From positions 124,001-188,000 of the forward strand of contig CACJEN010000002.1 in assembly GCA_902592445.1 (NCBI GenBank): DNA of 64,000 nt, read 5' to 3'. The notes beneath the pieces are model-generated. The model ran no database searches and had not been told where the DNA came from. It saw only the letters and a program-made list of their open reading frames with translations. Origin of the DNA: an uncultured Pelagibacteraceae bacterium (GTDB taxonomy: Bacteria > Pseudomonadota > Alphaproteobacteria > Pelagibacterales > Pelagibacteraceae). Shown one piece after another: positions 50,952 to 63,539 of this stretch; the first letter of the stretch is position 1; every line of letters starts with the position of its first letter. Position numbers and translations under genes: made by a program.

Positions 50952-51785
50952 ATGGCCTTAAAAACATTTAAACCATACACCAAATCAACAAGAGGAACTG
51001 TATTAGTAAGCAGGGATGGATTGTGGAAGGGTAAACCTTATAAACCACTTACTTCTACAAATAATGCTTCAAAAGGAAGAAATAACTATGGAAGAATTAC
51101 CTCTAGAAACCATGGAGGTGGTCACAAACATAAATACAGAAGGATTGATTTTTATAGAAAAAAATTCGGTATGCCTGCAGAGATAGAGAGAATTGAATAT
51201 GATCCAAATAGATCATGTCATATCATGTTAGTAAAATTCGAAGATGGCGAGAGAGCATATTATTTAGCACCTCAAGATGTTAAGATTGGAGATAAAATAC
51301 AAAATGGTCCTAATTCTGAAATAAAAGTTGGTAACTGTTTATCTCTTCAGGATATTCCAGTAGGTATAAATATACATAATGTAGAATTACAGCCAGGAGC
51401 AGGTGGTAAAATTGCAAGAGCTGCTGGTTCATCCGTTACTATTTCAGGAATAGATGGAAATTATACAATAATAAAAATGAGTTCTGGTGAAGTCAGAAGA
51501 ATAGACTCAAGATCTTTAGCAACAATTGGTGTTTTATCAAATCCAGATCAGAAAAATATTAAAATAGGAAAAGCAGGTAGATCTAGATGGTTAGGAAGAA
51601 GACCTCATACAAGAGGAGTTGTCAAAAATCCGGTTGATCACCCTCATGGTGGTGGTGAAGGAAAAACAGCTGGTGGTAGACATCCAGTTTCACCTACAGG
51701 ACAATCTGCTAAAGGTCTTAAAACAAGAGACAATAAGAGAACAGATAAATTTATAATTAGAAGAAGAAAGAAGAAGAGAGCATAA
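50952..51785 (+). CDS. rplB: Ribosomal protein L2
   Basis: VVKNPVDHPHGGGEGKTAGGRHPVSPTG. Confidence 0.99.
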   Translation: MALKTFKPYTKSTRGTVLVSRDGLWKGKPYKPLTSTNNASKGRNNYGRITSRNHGGGHKHKYRRIDFYRKKFGMPAEIERIEYDPNRSCHIMLVKFEDGERAYYLAPQDVKIGDKIQNGPNSEIKVGNCLSLQDIPVGINIHNVELQPGAGGKIARAAGSSVTISGIDGNYTIIKMSSGEVRRIDSRSLATIGVLSNPDQKNIKIGKAGRSRWLGRRPHTRGVVKNPVDHPHGGGEGKTAGGRHPVSPTGQSAKGLKTRDNKRTDKFIIRRRKKKRA

Positions 51786-51788
51786 ACT

Positions 51789-52094
51789 ATGGCAAGATCA
51801 GTTTGGAAAGGACCTTTTGTAGAAGAAAGTTTAATTAAAAAAGTTGAAAAAGTAAAAAATGATCCAAATAGAAAACCAATTAAAACATGGTCTAGAAAAT
51901 CAACAATTATTCCAGATTTTGTCGGTTTTAGTTTTTTAATTTACAATGGAAAAAAATTCATCCCAATTACAGTTTCAGAAGATATGGTTGGTCACAAATT
52001 TGGTGAGTTTGCACCAACTAGACAATTTTTTGGACATACACCAGCTGATAAAAAAGCAAAGGTTGAGGGTGGAGCAAAGGGTACTGGTAAGTAA
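51789..52094 (+). CDS. rpsS: Ribosomal protein S19
   Basis: [23 protein letters not shown]. Confidence 0.98.
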   Translation: MARSVWKGPFVEESLIKKVEKVKNDPNRKPIKTWSRKSTIIPDFVGFSFLIYNGKKFIPITVSEDMVGHKFGEFAPTRQFFGHTPADKKAKVEGGAKGTGK

Positions 52095-52099
52095 ATAAA

Positions 52100-52495
52100 A
52101 TGAGCAAAAAAGATAAAAAGATTGATATCAAAACAGTAAAATCTGTTAATAAAAATATCAGATCAAGTGTAAGAAAACTTAAACCAATTTTAAAATCTAT
52201 AGTTGGAAAAAAAGTGGACGTGGCCATGAGAGATCTTACTTTTTCTGAAAAAAGAATTTCTAAAGATGTTAAAAAAACTATTTCATCTGCAGTTGCAAAT
52301 GCTGAAAACAATTATCAATACGATATTGATAATTTAATAGTAAAGGAAGCCTATTGTGGAAAACAAATAATAATGAAACGATTTAGAGCAAGAGCAAAAG
52401 GAAGAGCAGCTGAAATTATGAAACCTTATTCAAATGTGACGATTATTTTAACAGAACAAACAAAACAAACGGATAGAGATGGGGCAAAAGGTTAA
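52100..52495 (+). CDS. rplV: Ribosomal protein L22
   Basis: Position; [24 protein letters not shown]. Confidence 0.96.
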   Translation: MSKKDKKIDIKTVKSVNKNIRSSVRKLKPILKSIVGKKVDVAMRDLTFSEKRISKDVKKTISSAVANAENNYQYDIDNLIVKEAYCGKQIIMKRFRARAKGRAAEIMKPYSNVTIILTEQTKQTDRDGAKG

Positions 52496-53138
52496 TCCAA
52501 TAGGTTTAAGGCTAGGTATAAACAGGGGATGGGACTCTGTTTGGTACGCTAAGAAAAAAGATTTTGGTAACTATTTAATTGAAGACTTTAAAATCAGAGA
52601 ATACATAAAAAAAAATGTAATTAACTCTGGTGTTTCTAAAGTAATGATTGAGAGAACTTCAAAAAAATGCTTTGTGACAATCTATACTTCAAGACCTGGA
52701 TTTGTGATAGGTAAAAAGGGAAGTGATATAGAAAAAATTAAAGGAAAGCTTTCAAATCTTACAACAAATGAAGTTGTCCTAAATATTAAAGAGGTAAAAA
52801 AACCTGAAACGAATGGTTATTTAGTTGCAGAAAATATTGCTCAACAATTAGTAAAAAGAGTTTCATATCGTAGAGCAATGAAAAGAGCTATGCAATCAGC
52901 TTTAAGATTAGGCGCTAAGGGAATTAAAGTTTCTGTTAGTGGAAGGCTTGGTGGCAATGAGATTGCGAGAACAGAGTGGTTAAGGGATGGTAGTATTCCA
53001 TCACATACTTTGAGAGCTGATATTGATTATGCTGAAGCAGAAGCGTTGACTACATATGGAATAATTGGAATTAAAGTCTGGATTTATAAAGGCGAAATAT
53101 TCACAAAAGAATTTAGCCAGGAGAGGAATAAAGCGTAA
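52479..53138 (+). CDS. rpsC: Ribosomal protein S3
   Basis: [20 protein letters not shown]. Confidence 0.99.
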   Translation: MGQKVNPIGLRLGINRGWDSVWYAKKKDFGNYLIEDFKIREYIKKNVINSGVSKVMIERTSKKCFVTIYTSRPGFVIGKKGSDIEKIKGKLSNLTTNEVVLNIKEVKKPETNGYLVAENIAQQLVKRVSYRRAMKRAMQSALRLGAKGIKVSVSGRLGGNEIARTEWLRDGSIPSHTLRADIDYAEAEALTTYGIIGIKVWIYKGEIFTKEFSQERNKA

Positions 53139-53545
53139 TGTTGCAACCAACTAGAACAAAATTCAGAAAAGCGCATAAAGGACGAATACATGGGAATGCG
53201 TCCAGATGTAATGTAATGAATTATGGAGCATTTGGGCTAAAAGCTATTCAGCCTGAAAGAGTGATTTCAAAGCAAATTGAGGCAGCCAGAGTTGCATTAA
53301 CAAGACATATGAAAAGACAAGGAAGAGTTTGGACTAGAATGTTTCCTAACATACCGGTTTCAAAAAAACCTACTGAGGTAAGAATGGGAAAAGGTAAAGG
53401 CTCGCCAGAGTTTTGGGCGTGTAGAGTTAAACCAGGAAGAATTTTGTTTGAAGTTGACGGTGTATCAGAACAAATAGCTAAAGAAGCATTATACAAAGCA
53501 TCTGCAAAACTTCCTATTAAATGTAAATTTATAAAAAGAATATAA
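53138..53545 (+). CDS. rplP: Ribosomal protein L16
   Basis: [31 protein letters not shown]. Confidence 0.98.
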   Translation: MLQPTRTKFRKAHKGRIHGNASRCNVMNYGAFGLKAIQPERVISKQIEAARVALTRHMKRQGRVWTRMFPNIPVSKKPTEVRMGKGKGSPEFWACRVKPGRILFEVDGVSEQIAKEALYKASAKLPIKCKFIKRI

Positions 53546-53546
53546 A

Positions 53547-53735
53547 ATGAAGCAAAAAGACATAAAAAAACTAACTAAAGATCAAGCTCTTAAAGACTTG
53601 GAGAAATTAAAAAAAGACTTATTCAATTTTAGATTTCAAAAAGTAAATGGACAAGTCAAAAGTCCAGCTAAAATTAATGAAACAAAAAAAACTATAGCAC
53701 GTTTAAAAACATTACTAGAGGGAAAAAATGCCTAA
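53547..53735 (+). CDS. rpmC: Ribosomal protein L29
   Basis: LKKDLFNFRFQKVNGQ. Confidence 0.95.
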   Translation: MKQKDIKKLTKDQALKDLEKLKKDLFNFRFQKVNGQVKSPAKINETKKTIARLKTLLEGKNA

Positions 53736-53964
53736 AAAAGTACTAAATGGTATAGTTGTTAGCGATAAACCAAACAAAACGATTACTGTGATGGTTGAAA
53801 GAAAATATCAACATCCTGTGTTAAAAAAAGTGATTAAGGCAAGAAAAAAATACAGTGTCCATGATGAAGAAAACAAATTTAAAAATGGTGATAAAGTTTT
53901 AATAAGAGAGTGCAAACCATATTCAAAGTCGAAAAAATTTGAAGTAATAGGAGATGTTAAATGA
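53728..53964 (+). CDS. rpsQ: Ribosomal protein S17
   Basis: [23 protein letters not shown]. Confidence 0.97.
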   Translation: MPKKVLNGIVVSDKPNKTITVMVERKYQHPVLKKVIKARKKYSVHDEENKFKNGDKVLIRECKPYSKSKKFEVIGDVK

Positions 53965-54329
53965 TACAGGTACAAACAGAATTATTTGTAGCTGATAATA
54001 CTGGTGCAAAAAAAATTGAATGTATTAAAGTTTTAGGCGGTTCAAAAAGAAGATATGCAAGTATTGGTGACACCATTGTAGTAGCTGTTAAAGAGGCAAT
54101 ACCAAAAGGTAAAGTAAAAAAAGGAGCTGTGCACAAAGCAGTAGTAGTAAGAGTAAAAAAGGGCATTCATAGAAATGATGGATCAAAAGTAAGATTTGAT
54201 AATAATGCTGCAGTTCTAACAGACGATAAAGGTGAACCAATTGGAACTAGAATTTTTGGTCCTGTAACAAGAGAGTTAAGAAGTAGAGGACAAATGAAAA
54301 TAATATCTTTAGCTCCGGAGGTCCTTTAA
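53961..54329 (+). CDS. rplN: Ribosomal protein L14
   Basis: [27 protein letters not shown]. Confidence 0.99.
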   Translation: MIQVQTELFVADNTGAKKIECIKVLGGSKRRYASIGDTIVVAVKEAIPKGKVKKGAVHKAVVVRVKKGIHRNDGSKVRFDNNAAVLTDDKGEPIGTRIFGPVTRELRSRGQMKIISLAPEVL

Positions 54330-54574
54330 TGATCAAAAAAGGTACTAAAGTAAAAGTATTAGTGGGCAAAGATAAAAATAAAGATGGTGAAGTAATGGAA
54401 ATAGACCGTTCAAATAATCGTGCAAAGGTAAAAGGGATTAATATGGTTAAGAAACATGTAAAAACAACAAAAGAAAAAAAAGGTGGAATTGTTTCAAAAG
54501 AAAATTTTATACATCTTTCAAACTTATCCATACTTGATAGTAAAAAATCAAAAAAAGTTGAGGCCAAAAAGTAA
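54329..54574 (+). CDS. rplX: Ribosomal protein L24
   Basis: [24 protein letters not shown] motif. Confidence 0.96.
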   Translation: MIKKGTKVKVLVGKDKNKDGEVMEIDRSNNRAKVKGINMVKKHVKTTKEKKGGIVSKENFIHLSNLSILDSKKSKKVEAKK

Positions 54575-55128
54575 TGCAACCTAGATTAAAAGACTTAATT
54601 GTTAGAGAAATACAACCAAACTTAAAAGAAAAATTTGGTTACAAGAATTTGTATATGGGACCTCAAATTTCAAAAGTAGTCATAAACATGGGTCTAGGTC
54701 TAGACGGCAACGATGCCAAAATTTTGAAATCATGTGAAGAGGATTTAGCAAATATAACAGGACAAAAACCAGTCACAACAAAATTTAAAAAATCAATTGC
54801 AAATTTTAAAACTAGAAAAAATACAAATGCAGGACTAAAGGTCACTTTAAGAAAAAATAAGATGTACGAGTTTATTGACAGACTAGTAAATATTGCATTA
54901 CCTAGAATTAAAGACTTTAGAGGATTAAACCCAAATGGATTTGATAAATTTGGTAATTATTCTTTTGGAATAAAAGAACATATTGTTTTTCCTGAGGTGA
55001 ACTTTGATAAAGTTGATAAAATTAGAGGCTTAGATATTACAATAACGATTAAAAACCAAGATAAGGAACATAGTTTTGAGCTGTTAAAACAGCTAAATTT
55101 TCCATTTATTGAAAAGAGGAGCAATTAA
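54574..55128 (+). CDS. rplE: Ribosomal protein L5
   Basis: [35 protein letters not shown]. Confidence 0.98.
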   Translation: MQPRLKDLIVREIQPNLKEKFGYKNLYMGPQISKVVINMGLGLDGNDAKILKSCEEDLANITGQKPVTTKFKKSIANFKTRKNTNAGLKVTLRKNKMYEFIDRLVNIALPRIKDFRGLNPNGFDKFGNYSFGIKEHIVFPEVNFDKVDKIRGLDITITIKNQDKEHSFELLKQLNFPFIEKRSN

Positions 55129-55129
55129 T

Positions 55130-55435
55130 ATGGCTAAAATGAGTGCAGTAAATAAGAATAATAAACGAATTAAATTATCAGACAAATTATTTAAGAAAAG
55201 GCAAATGCTTAAAAAAATAATTATGGATAAAAAATTACCTTTAGAAGAAAGATTTAAAGCACAACAAAAATTATCAAAATTGCCGCGAAATTCTGCAAAA
55301 ACAAGAGTAATGAATAGGTGTCAAATTACAGGCAGACCACATGGTGTTTATAGAAAATTAAAAATATCAAGAATAGCTCTTAGACAATTAGGTTTGGAAG
55401 GGAAAATTCCTGGTATGGTAAAGTCAAGTTGGTAG
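55130..55435 (+). CDS. rpsN: Ribosomal protein S14
   Basis: [25 protein letters not shown]-like [15 protein letters not shown]; start adjusted from 55109. Confidence 0.96.
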   Translation: MAKMSAVNKNNKRIKLSDKLFKKRQMLKKIIMDKKLPLEERFKAQQKLSKLPRNSAKTRVMNRCQITGRPHGVYRKLKISRIALRQLGLEGKIPGMVKSSW

Positions 55436-55445
55436 AAAGGATAAT

Positions 55446-55841
55446 ATGAGTTTAAGTGATCCAATAGGAGATATGTTGGCGAGAATTAAAAATTCTCTAA
55501 TGAGAAATCATAAAAATGTAGAACTTCCATCTTCAAAATTTAAAGTGAAAATAGCTGAAGTTTTGAAATCTGAAGGTTATATAATTGACTACAAAGTTAC
55601 TGAGAATGACAAAAAACCTAATTTAGAAATTAACTTAAAATATAATTCTGGTAACCCAGTTATAAGTACAATTGAAAGAGTTTCAAAGCCTGGTAGAAGG
55701 ATATTTTCAAGCGCTGAAAGTCTTCCAAAAATAAATAATGGTCTCGGTATAGCAATAGTTTCAACACCAAAAGGTGTTATGACTGATATAGATGCGAGAA
55801 AGCAAAAAATTGGTGGAGAAATAATCTGTAAGGTATTTTAA
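55446..55841 (+). CDS. rpsH: Ribosomal protein S8
   Basis: DPIGDMLARIKNSL; RVSKPGRRIF. Confidence 0.98.
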   Translation: MSLSDPIGDMLARIKNSLMRNHKNVELPSSKFKVKIAEVLKSEGYIIDYKVTENDKKPNLEINLKYNSGNPVISTIERVSKPGRRIFSSAESLPKINNGLGIAIVSTPKGVMTDIDARKQKIGGEIICKVF

Positions 55842-56380
55842 TGTCTAAAATAGGTAAAATAAATATTCCCATTCCAGATAAAGTTAAAGTGTTGTTGAGC
55901 GGAAATATAATTAATATTGAAGGTCCATTAGGTAAAAAATCACTTAATATTGATTTAGATGTCTTTGAATTAAAAATAAATGAGGGTAAAGAAGTTTCAA
56001 TAAAACCAAAAAAAATTGATCAAAACTCAAAAAGACTATGGGGAATGAACAGGAGTTTATTAAATAATGCCATTATTGGAGCAAGCAAGGGATATAATAA
56101 AACTCTTGAATTAGTTGGGGTTGGGTTCAGGGCTGCTTTAAAAGGAAAACAACTCAATATGCAGTTAGGTTTCAGTCATGATATTAATTTTGATATTCCA
56201 GAAGGAATAAAAATTGCTGTTGAAAAACAAACATTGTTAAAAATAAGTGGACCAGATAAACAATTGGTTGGAATGGTTGCATCTCAAATTAAAAGTATTA
56301 GACCACCAGAACCCTACAAAGGAAAAGGTATAAAAGAACAAGGTCAGTATATTTTAAGAAAAGAAGGTAAAAAGAAATAA
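55841..56380 (+). CDS. rplF: Ribosomal protein L6
   Basis: [35 protein letters not shown]. Confidence 0.98.
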   Translation: MSKIGKINIPIPDKVKVLLSGNIINIEGPLGKKSLNIDLDVFELKINEGKEVSIKPKKIDQNSKRLWGMNRSLLNNAIIGASKGYNKTLELVGVGFRAALKGKQLNMQLGFSHDINFDIPEGIKIAVEKQTLLKISGPDKQLVGMVASQIKSIRPPEPYKGKGIKEQGQYILRKEGKKK

Positions 56381-56733
56381 TGAAAATTAGCACGCTAGAT
56401 AGAAAAAAATTCAGAGTAAGAAAGAAACTAAAAAAAGTTTCAAACAAAGATAGATTTAGGCTGTGTGTTTCTCGTTCAGCTAAAAATATAAGTGCTCAAA
56501 TTATTGATGATGTTAATAAAACAACTTTAGTTTCAGCATCATCAGTTGAAAAAAACATAAGAGAGCAAAAAAAATCAAAATTAGAACTTTCTACTTTAGT
56601 TGCCGAAATGCTTGCAAAAAAAGCACAAGAAAAAAAAATTACCAAAGTTTATTTTGATAGAGGTATTTATAAGTATCATGGTAGAGTAAAAATATTTGCT
56701 GAAACGTTAAGAAAAAATGGGATGGAATTTTAG
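56380..56733 (+). CDS. rplR: Ribosomal protein L18
   Basis: [34 protein letters not shown]. Confidence 0.97.
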   Translation: MKISTLDRKKFRVRKKLKKVSNKDRFRLCVSRSAKNISAQIIDDVNKTTLVSASSVEKNIREQKKSKLELSTLVAEMLAKKAQEKKITKVYFDRGIYKYHGRVKIFAETLRKNGMEF

Positions 56734-56736
56734 AAA

Positions 56737-57237
56737 ATGGAAAAAAATACAGACTTTTTAGAAAAACTTGTTCATATAAACAGAATAACAAAAGTTGTTA
56801 AAGGTGGGAGAAGATTTGGATTTTCAGCATTAGTTGTAGTTGGCAATCAAAATGGTAAAATCGGTATTGCACATGCCAAGGCAAAACAAGTTCCAGATGC
56901 TATTAAAAAAGCAAATGAACTTGCAAGAAGAAATTTAGTTCAAGTTCCATTACGAGAAGGAAGAACGATACATCATGATATTTTTGGTAAGGATGGAGCG
57001 GGAAAAATAAAACTAAGAGCAGCGCCGAAAGGTACGGGTATTATTGCTGGCGGACCCGTTCGGGCTGTATGTGAAGTTTTAGGTATTAAAGATATAGTAG
57101 CAAAATCACTTGGTACGGCTAATCCACATAATGTTATAAGAGCATGCATGAAAGCATTGTCCAAACAGAATTCACCAAAAAATATTTCAACTTTAAGAAA
57201 TAAAAAAATATCAGAAATAATTGAAAAAAGAGGATAA
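56737..57237 (+). CDS. rpsE: Ribosomal protein S5
   Basis: [23 protein letters not shown]. Confidence 0.98.
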   Translation: MEKNTDFLEKLVHINRITKVVKGGRRFGFSALVVVGNQNGKIGIAHAKAKQVPDAIKKANELARRNLVQVPLREGRTIHHDIFGKDGAGKIKLRAAPKGTGIIAGGPVRAVCEVLGIKDIVAKSLGTANPHNVIRACMKALSKQNSPKNISTLRNKKISEIIEKRG

Positions 57238-57698
57238 TGACCAATTTAAATACAACATCTTCAATTAAAATTAAAAAGATTAGAGTAGGTAGAGGAATAG
57301 GTTCAGGCAAAGGCAAAACTTCTGGAAGAGGTGTAAAGGGTCAAAAATCAAGATCAGGTGTAGCAATTAAAAGCTTTGAAGGGGGTCAAATGCCATTATA
57401 TAGAAGACTTCCAAAAAGAGGCTTTAACCCAATTAGAAAAGATAAAATCGCAAAGATTAATTTAGATTTATTAAATAAATTGTTAGTTTCTAATAAAATT
57501 AATTCATCTGAGAAAATTAATATCGAATATTTAAAGAAAAATAAAATTATATCTAAGTCTGTTACTCAATTTAAAGTTTTAGGAAATGGTGAATTAAATT
57601 CAAAGTTAAATATAGAGGCTGATTTTTCCTCTAAATCAGCAATACAAAAAATTGAGAAAGCGGGCGGAAGTATTTTAGTAAAATCAAATAAAGATTAA
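57237..57698 (+). CDS. rplO: Ribosomal protein L15
   Basis: RVGRGIGSGKGKTSGRGVKGQKSRSG. Confidence 0.98.
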   Translation: MTNLNTTSSIKIKKIRVGRGIGSGKGKTSGRGVKGQKSRSGVAIKSFEGGQMPLYRRLPKRGFNPIRKDKIAKINLDLLNKLLVSNKINSSEKINIEYLKKNKIISKSVTQFKVLGNGELNSKLNIEADFSSKSAIQKIEKAGGSILVKSNKD

Positions 57699-58978
57699 TG
57701 AGCTCTTCAACTCAATCTCACGACTTAAGAAACAGAATATTATTTACTATACTTATACTAGCTATTTACAGACTCGGCACGTTTGTCCCACTTCCTGGAA
57801 TTGATCCAGAGCAACTTCAAATAATGATGGAAAGTAATCAAAAAGGTTTATTAGGTATGTTTAATGTTTTTGCTGGTGGAGCTGTAAGCAGAATGGCAAT
57901 ATTCGCACTTGGCATAATGCCTTACATATCTTCATCTATCATTGTGCAATTACTTACAGGAGTTTCTGATTACTTCAAAAATTTAAAAGCACAAGGGGAG
58001 ATAGGTAGACAAAAAATTACGCAAATTACACGATATGGAACTGTTTTATTGGCAACAATCCAAGGTTATGGTTTAGCGGTTGGATTAGAGTCTTCTGCAA
58101 ATCTGGTGATTAATCCTGGTATGTTTTTTAAAATATCTACCGTAACAACAATTGTTGCTGGTACAATATTTTTGATGTGGTTAGGAGAACAAATCACACA
58201 AAGAGGTATCGGAAATGGTATTTCTCTAATAATTTTTTCTGGTATTGTTGCAGAAATTCCAAGAGCTTTAGTAACTACGTTTGAACTTGGTCGTACTGGT
58301 GCGATCTCTACAATTATGATTATAGGTATATTTGTTTTATTGGTTTTAACTATTCTATTTATTGTTTTTATGGAGCGAGCTCTACGTAAAATTTTAATAA
58401 ATTACCCAAAAAGACAAATGGGTAACAAAATGTATGGTGGAGACTCTTCGCATTTACCACTTAAAATAAATTCAGCCGGAGTAATACCAGCTATATTTGC
58501 ATCTGCTTTATTACTTTTACCTGTAACATTTTCAAATTTTAATATTTCTCAGAACGAAACATTTTTAAACATTTCATCGTATTTTTCTCAAGGTCAACCG
58601 CTTTATATGATCTTATATGCTAGTGGAATAATATTTTTTACTTTTTTTTATACTTCAATTACATTTAATCCAAATGAAACAGCTGAGAATTTAAGAAAAT
58701 ATGGTGGATTTATTCCTGGCATTCGTCCAGGTGAAAGCACAGCAATCTACATAGATACCATACTTACAAGATTGACGACCATAGGTGCTTTGTATCTTAC
58801 ATTAGTTTGTTTAATGCCTGAATTTTTAATAGCAAATTATCCAATACCATTTTATTTAGGTGGAGCATCAGTTTTAATTGTTGTTGTTGTAGCTATAGAT
58901 ACAGTTACTCAGATACAGACACGTTTAATGAGCTCTCAATATGAGCAGCTAATTAAAAAAACAAAATTTGGTAGATAA
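57698..58978 (+). CDS. secY: Preprotein translocase SecY
   Basis: GTFVPLPGID; GIGNGISLIIFSGI. Confidence 0.99.
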   Translation: MSSSTQSHDLRNRILFTILILAIYRLGTFVPLPGIDPEQLQIMMESNQKGLLGMFNVFAGGAVSRMAIFALGIMPYISSSIIVQLLTGVSDYFKNLKAQGEIGRQKITQITRYGTVLLATIQGYGLAVGLESSANLVINPGMFFKISTVTTIVAGTIFLMWLGEQITQRGIGNGISLIIFSGIVAEIPRALVTTFELGRTGAISTIMIIGIFVLLVLTILFIVFMERALRKILINYPKRQMGNKMYGGDSSHLPLKINSAGVIPAIFASALLLLPVTFSNFNISQNETFLNISSYFSQGQPLYMILYASGIIFFTFFYTSITFNPNETAENLRKYGGFIPGIRPGESTAIYIDTILTRLTTIGALYLTLVCLMPEFLIANYPIPFYLGGASVLIVVVVAIDTVTQIQTRLMSSQYEQLIKKTKFGR

Positions 58979-59542
58979 GTGAACATCATATTATTTGGCC
59001 CTCCTGGAGCTGGAAAAGGTACTCAGGCCAAATATTTAGTTAAAAAATTGAAAGGTTTTCAAATTTCTACAGGCGATATCTTAAGAGATGAAATCAAAAA
59101 AGATACATATATAGGTAAAAAAATAATAAATGAAATGAACGATGGAAAATTTGTAAGCGATGAGATTGTAAATACAATAATCAAAAAATTTATCTTTGAT
59201 CCTCAAAAGAAAAATAAATTAATATTTGATGGATATCCTAGGTCTCTAGATCAAGCTAAAAATTTAGATTGTTTACTAAATGATTCTGAGCAAAAAATTG
59301 ATTTTGTGTTTTATTTAAACGTTAATAAAGAGACTATTGTAAAAAGACTTGAAAAAAGAAAGTTTATAGAAAAAAGAACTGATGACGATTTAGATACCAT
59401 CCTTAAGAGGTACGACACATACATGGAGACCACAAAACCAGTTTTAGATTTTTACTCAAAAAAAAAAAATTTTCATGAGATTGATGGATCTGAAAATATC
59501 AATGAAATAACAAGGAAAATAGAGGCTTTTGTTAATGTTTAA
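58979..59542 (+). CDS. adk: Adenylate kinase
   Basis: NIILFGPPGAGKGTQAKYL; FDGYPRSLDQA; GTG start. Confidence 0.97.
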   Translation: MNIILFGPPGAGKGTQAKYLVKKLKGFQISTGDILRDEIKKDTYIGKKIINEMNDGKFVSDEIVNTIIKKFIFDPQKKNKLIFDGYPRSLDQAKNLDCLLNDSEQKIDFVFYLNVNKETIVKRLEKRKFIEKRTDDDLDTILKRYDTYMETTKPVLDFYSKKKNFHEIDGSENINEITRKIEAFVNV

Positions 59543-59546
59543 TGCG

Positions 59547-59574
59547 TTGACTTTGACTAATTCTCTTATATAAA
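59547..59574 (+). promoter_or_regulatory. Candidate promoter for rpsM-rpsK-rpoA-rplQ (TTGACT-N16-TATAAA)
   Basis: Only sizeable gap in spc/alpha block; box matches and spacing. Confidence 0.55.
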
Positions 59575-59598
59575 AGGCACAATTTTATCACAAAAACT

Positions 59599-59982
59599 AT
59601 GGCTCGTATTGCAGGTGTAAACATACCACAAAATAAATTAGTTCATGTTGGATTAACTTATATTTATGGAATAGGTAATAAATATTCTAACGAAATATGT
59701 AAATCTTTAGAAATTCCTAAATCAAAAAGAGTTAATGAGTTAACAGATGATCAAATTTTGAAGATAAGAGAATACATTGATCATAAATTTACTGTTGAAG
59801 GTGACTTAAGAAGAGAAAATTCACTCAGCATAAAAAGACTTATAGATTTAGCTACCTACAGGGGATCAAGACATAGAAAGAAATTACCTGTGAGAGGACA
59901 AAGAACAAGATGCAATGCTAGAACTAGAAAAGGTAAAGCTATTGCTATTGCTGGTAAAAAATTAACACCACTTAAAAAGTAA
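59599..59982 (+). CDS. rpsM: Ribosomal protein S13
   Basis: [39 protein letters not shown]. Confidence 0.99.
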   Translation: MARIAGVNIPQNKLVHVGLTYIYGIGNKYSNEICKSLEIPKSKRVNELTDDQILKIREYIDHKFTVEGDLRRENSLSIKRLIDLATYRGSRHRKKLPVRGQRTRCNARTRKGKAIAIAGKKLTPLKK

Positions 59983-59984
59983 TA

Positions 59985-60428
59985 ATGACTAAAGATGTAA
60001 CAGAAAATAAATCTTCAACAAAAGAGTCATCTTCAAAGAGTAAGAAAAGTTCATATTCTAAAAAGAAAAAAGGAAAAAAGAATATTTTAAACGGAATTGC
60101 TTACGTTCAATCTACATTTAACAATACCATTGTATCTATTGCAGATACAAATGGAAATGTAATTTCTTGGGCATCTTCGGGTCAAAAAGGTTTTAAAGGA
60201 TCAAGAAAATCCACGCCATATGCTGCTCAAGTTGCTGCTGACGCAGCTGCGGCTAAAGCATTAGAAGTAGGAATGAAAGTTTTGTCTGTCGAAGTTAAAG
60301 GACCTGGATCTGGAAGAGAAACAGCTCTTAGAGCATTACAAGCTAGAGGATTTAAAATTATTTCAATTAAAGATACAACACCAATGCCTCATAATGGTAC
60401 GCGACCACCAAAAAAAAGGAGAGTATAA
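59985..60428 (+). CDS. rpsK: Ribosomal protein S11
   Basis: [29 protein letters not shown]. Confidence 0.98.
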   Translation: MTKDVTENKSSTKESSSKSKKSSYSKKKKGKKNILNGIAYVQSTFNNTIVSIADTNGNVISWASSGQKGFKGSRKSTPYAAQVAADAAAAKALEVGMKVLSVEVKGPGSGRETALRALQARGFKIISIKDTTPMPHNGTRPPKKRRV

Positions 60429-61457
60429 ATGGAACAAACAGAAGTAAATTCAAAAAATTGGAAATCATTAATTAAACCTACAAAATTAGATGTCCAGCTC
60501 AGTGATGATAAATCTTTTGCAAAAATAGTAGCCGAACCTTTAGAAAAGGGTTATGGTTTAACCTTAGGAAATTCTCTTAGAAGAATTTTATTATCATCTA
60601 TAAGAGGAACAGCTGTTACAGCAATTCAAATTGACGGTGTTCTTCACGAATTTACGTCAATAAAAGGTGTAAGGGAAGATGTAACTGATATTGTGTTAAA
60701 TATAAAGTCTTTAGCACTTAAAAGTAATTCAGATACATCCAAAAAACTTATATTAGATGCAAAAGGTCCAGGAGAAATTAAAGCATCAGACATATCACCT
60801 GTAACTGATATTGAAATTTTAAATCCGGACTTAGTTATTTGTAATTTAGATGAAAAAACAAACTTTCATATGGAAATGACAATAGGTACAGGAAAAGGAT
60901 ACATATCTGCTGAAATGAATAAGCCAGAAGAACCACCCTTAGGTCTAATACCAATAGATTCATTATTTAGTCCGGTAAAAAAAGTATCGTACTCTGTAAG
61001 TACAGCTAGAGAAGGTAAGGCCCTAGATTACGACAAATTAACTATGGAAGTTGAAACTAATGGATCTATCTCAGCCGAGGATGCAGTTGCGTACTCAGCG
61101 AGAATTTTTCAAGATCAACTTGGAATGTTTGTAAATTTTGACGAGCCACAAGAAGTTTTAGTTAGAGAGCAACCAGCTGAACCAGAATTTAATAAGAACT
61201 TGTTGAGAAAAGTAGATGAACTAGAATTGTCTGTAAGATCAATGAATTGTCTTAAAAATGATAACATTATTTACATAGGTGATTTAGTTCAAAAATCTGA
61301 GGGTGAAATGTTGAGGACACCTAATTTTGGAAGAAAATCACTTAACGAAATAAAAGAAGTTCTAACTGGAATGTCACTTTATTTAGGTATGGAAATACCT
61401 AATTGGCCACCTGATAACATTGCTGAATTATCTAAGAAACTTGAGGAAGCTATTTAA
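60429..61457 (+). CDS. rpoA: RNA polymerase alpha subunit
   Basis: [40 protein letters not shown]. Confidence 0.99.
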   Translation: MEQTEVNSKNWKSLIKPTKLDVQLSDDKSFAKIVAEPLEKGYGLTLGNSLRRILLSSIRGTAVTAIQIDGVLHEFTSIKGVREDVTDIVLNIKSLALKSNSDTSKKLILDAKGPGEIKASDISPVTDIEILNPDLVICNLDEKTNFHMEMTIGTGKGYISAEMNKPEEPPLGLIPIDSLFSPVKKVSYSVSTAREGKALDYDKLTMEVETNGSISAEDAVAYSARIFQDQLGMFVNFDEPQEVLVREQPAEPEFNKNLLRKVDELELSVRSMNCLKNDNIIYIGDLVQKSEGEMLRTPNFGRKSLNEIKEVLTGMSLYLGMEIPNWPPDNIAELSKKLEEAI

Positions 61458-61900
61458 TGAGACATAAGTTTGGATATAAAAAATTAAACAGAACTTCAGA
61501 ACATCGAAAAGCTTTAATTAAGAATATGTTGAATTCATTAATTAAATATGAACAAATTACTACAACACTACCCAAAGCTAAAGTATTAAAACCTCAGGCT
61601 GATAAAATAATTACTTTAGGAAAAAAAGATAACTTACAAAATACAAAAACTCTAATTTCAAAATTACAAGACGCAAAATCTGCCAATAAAGTAAAAAAAA
61701 CACTTTCAAAACGATATGAAAATAGAAAAGGTGGCTATACAAGAATAATTAAAGCTGGCTTTAGATATGGTGATAATGCACCAATGGCTGTTATTGAGTT
61801 TGTAGACAGAGACGTTGAGGCGAAAAGAGTAGATAAAAAGAAAAAAGATGTGGCAACTGCATCATCTAAATCAGAAGACAAAAATCAAGCCACTGCTTAA
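61457..61900 (+). CDS. rplQ: Ribosomal protein L17
   Basis: [20 protein letters not shown]. Confidence 0.98.
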   Translation: MRHKFGYKKLNRTSEHRKALIKNMLNSLIKYEQITTTLPKAKVLKPQADKIITLGKKDNLQNTKTLISKLQDAKSANKVKKTLSKRYENRKGGYTRIIKAGFRYGDNAPMAVIEFVDRDVEAKRVDKKKKDVATASSKSEDKNQATA

Positions 61901-61944
61901 TTAAAATATACAATAGTATTATCTTTGATTTTTAAAATCAATAA

Positions 61945-62877
61945 TTGATACTTTGGTTTATCCTTATGAAAAAAATAATACTAGTCAAAACATCTTATAA
62001 TAATATGCGTATAGATAGATTTTTAAGAAATTATTTAGGAAAAATACCACAAGGATTAATAGAAAAAAATTTAAGAAATGGAAAAATTAAGTTAAATCAA
62101 AAAAAAGTCAAAAGTTCTCAAAAAGTTAGAACAGATGATAAAATAATTTTTTTTAATTTTAATTTTGAAGAAAACATTAAACAATCCAAAACCAAATTTA
62201 ATCCTAATAACGAAATTGTTAAACAGAATGAAGATTTGATTATTGAAAACAATGATAACTTTATAGTATTAAATAAAGCTTCAGGAATCTCTGTACAAGG
62301 TGGAACTAAATCAAAAAAAAATCTAGTTGATATTTTTACTAAAAGCGAAATTTTTGAAGGATCTAAACCATACTCTGTTCATAGACTAGACAAAGACACA
62401 TCCGGTGTATTTATAATTGCAAAGAATAGAGAAAGCGCTCAATTATTGACTTCTTTATTTAGGTTACGAAAAGTTCACAAAACTTACTTAGCTATCTGTC
62501 AAGGAGAGATAACTAATAACTCTGGCACATGGGAAGATGATTTAATTAGATATGATGGAGACAAAAAAATCATAGAAAATGCAAAAACAATTTATAAAGT
62601 GTTGGACAAAAATTCTGAGGCTAGTTTATTAGAGTTAAAACCTATTACAGGAAGAAAGCATCAATTACGTAAACAATTGTATGCAATAGGTAATCCTATT
62701 TTTGGAGATACAAAATATAAATTATCAAATTCCAATAAGGGAATAAATAAAAATTTAATGTTACACTCATATCAAATAAAATTTAAAATTAATGATGTAA
62801 AGCATACGTATTCAGCGTTATTACCAGATTATTTTAAAAGATTGTTAAAATCAAAACGCCTTAGATTTTCAAATTAG
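61945..62877 (+). CDS. RluC/RluD family pseudouridine synthase
   Basis: S4-like N-terminus; [29 protein letters not shown]; probable start at internal ATG 61966. Confidence 0.93.
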   Translation: MILWFILMKKIILVKTSYNNMRIDRFLRNYLGKIPQGLIEKNLRNGKIKLNQKKVKSSQKVRTDDKIIFFNFNFEENIKQSKTKFNPNNEIVKQNEDLIIENNDNFIVLNKASGISVQGGTKSKKNLVDIFTKSEIFEGSKPYSVHRLDKDTSGVFIIAKNRESAQLLTSLFRLRKVHKTYLAICQGEITNNSGTWEDDLIRYDGDKKIIENAKTIYKVLDKNSEASLLELKPITGRKHQLRKQLYAIGNPIFGDTKYKLSNSNKGINKNLMLHSYQIKFKINDVKHTYSALLPDYFKRLLKSKRLRFSN

Positions 62878-63478
62878 AAACAAAATTTTCTATTAATTTA
62901 TCACCAAGTTTTGAATAATCCTGATTTATAATATTTTTTAAATTCGTAACTCCTTTATCTGAAATACCACATGGTACAATTTTTTTATATTTCTCTAAAT
63001 CATTATTTATATTTATTGCAAAGCCATGATATGCAATCCATTTGCTAACTCTAATTCCTATAGCTGCAACTTTATTTACTTCATTGTTTACTTTATACCA
63101 GATTCCTATGTTTTCTTTATCTGGAAAAGTTTCAATATTGTATAACCTCAAGGTTTGAATAATAGTTTTTTCAATTAGATTAATAAATTTTCTAATATCT
63201 TTTTTTTTTCTTAAATCTAAAACGAAATAACAAATTAATTGTCCTGGTCCATGATAGGTTATTTTACCACCTCTATTTGTCTCAAATATCTCTATTGATT
63301 TATCAATTATTTCATTTTCACTATAAGACGTTCCTGCAGTGAAGATTTCATCGTGCTCTAAAGTCCAAATCAATTCTTTACCATTATTCTCATATAAATC
63401 TTTTAATCTACTTTCTAAAAGATTAATGGCCTCATAATATTTTACTGGTTTTGCTGACTTTTTGATCTCTAAGTTCAT
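62861..63478 (-). CDS. lipB: Lipoyl(octanoyl) transferase
   Basis: [43 protein letters not shown]. Confidence 0.95.
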   Translation of the reverse strand: MNLEIKKSAKPVKYYEAINLLESRLKDLYENNGKELIWTLEHDEIFTAGTSYSENEIIDKSIEIFETNRGGKITYHGPGQLICYFVLDLRKKKDIRKFINLIEKTIIQTLRLYNIETFPDKENIGIWYKVNNEVNKVAAIGIRVSKWIAYHGFAININNDLEKYKKIVPCGISDKGVTNLKNIINQDYSKLGDKLIENFVSNLKI

Positions 63479-63539
63479 TTATAATTTGTATTATCTTAAT
63501 TATGTATTAATAGTGCAAATCACAATTATAGGTAGATTT

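Noticed and set aside
61925-61941. Hairpin after rplQ as a Rho-independent terminator
   Set aside because: AT-only stem with tiny loop and no clear T-run; too weak to call.
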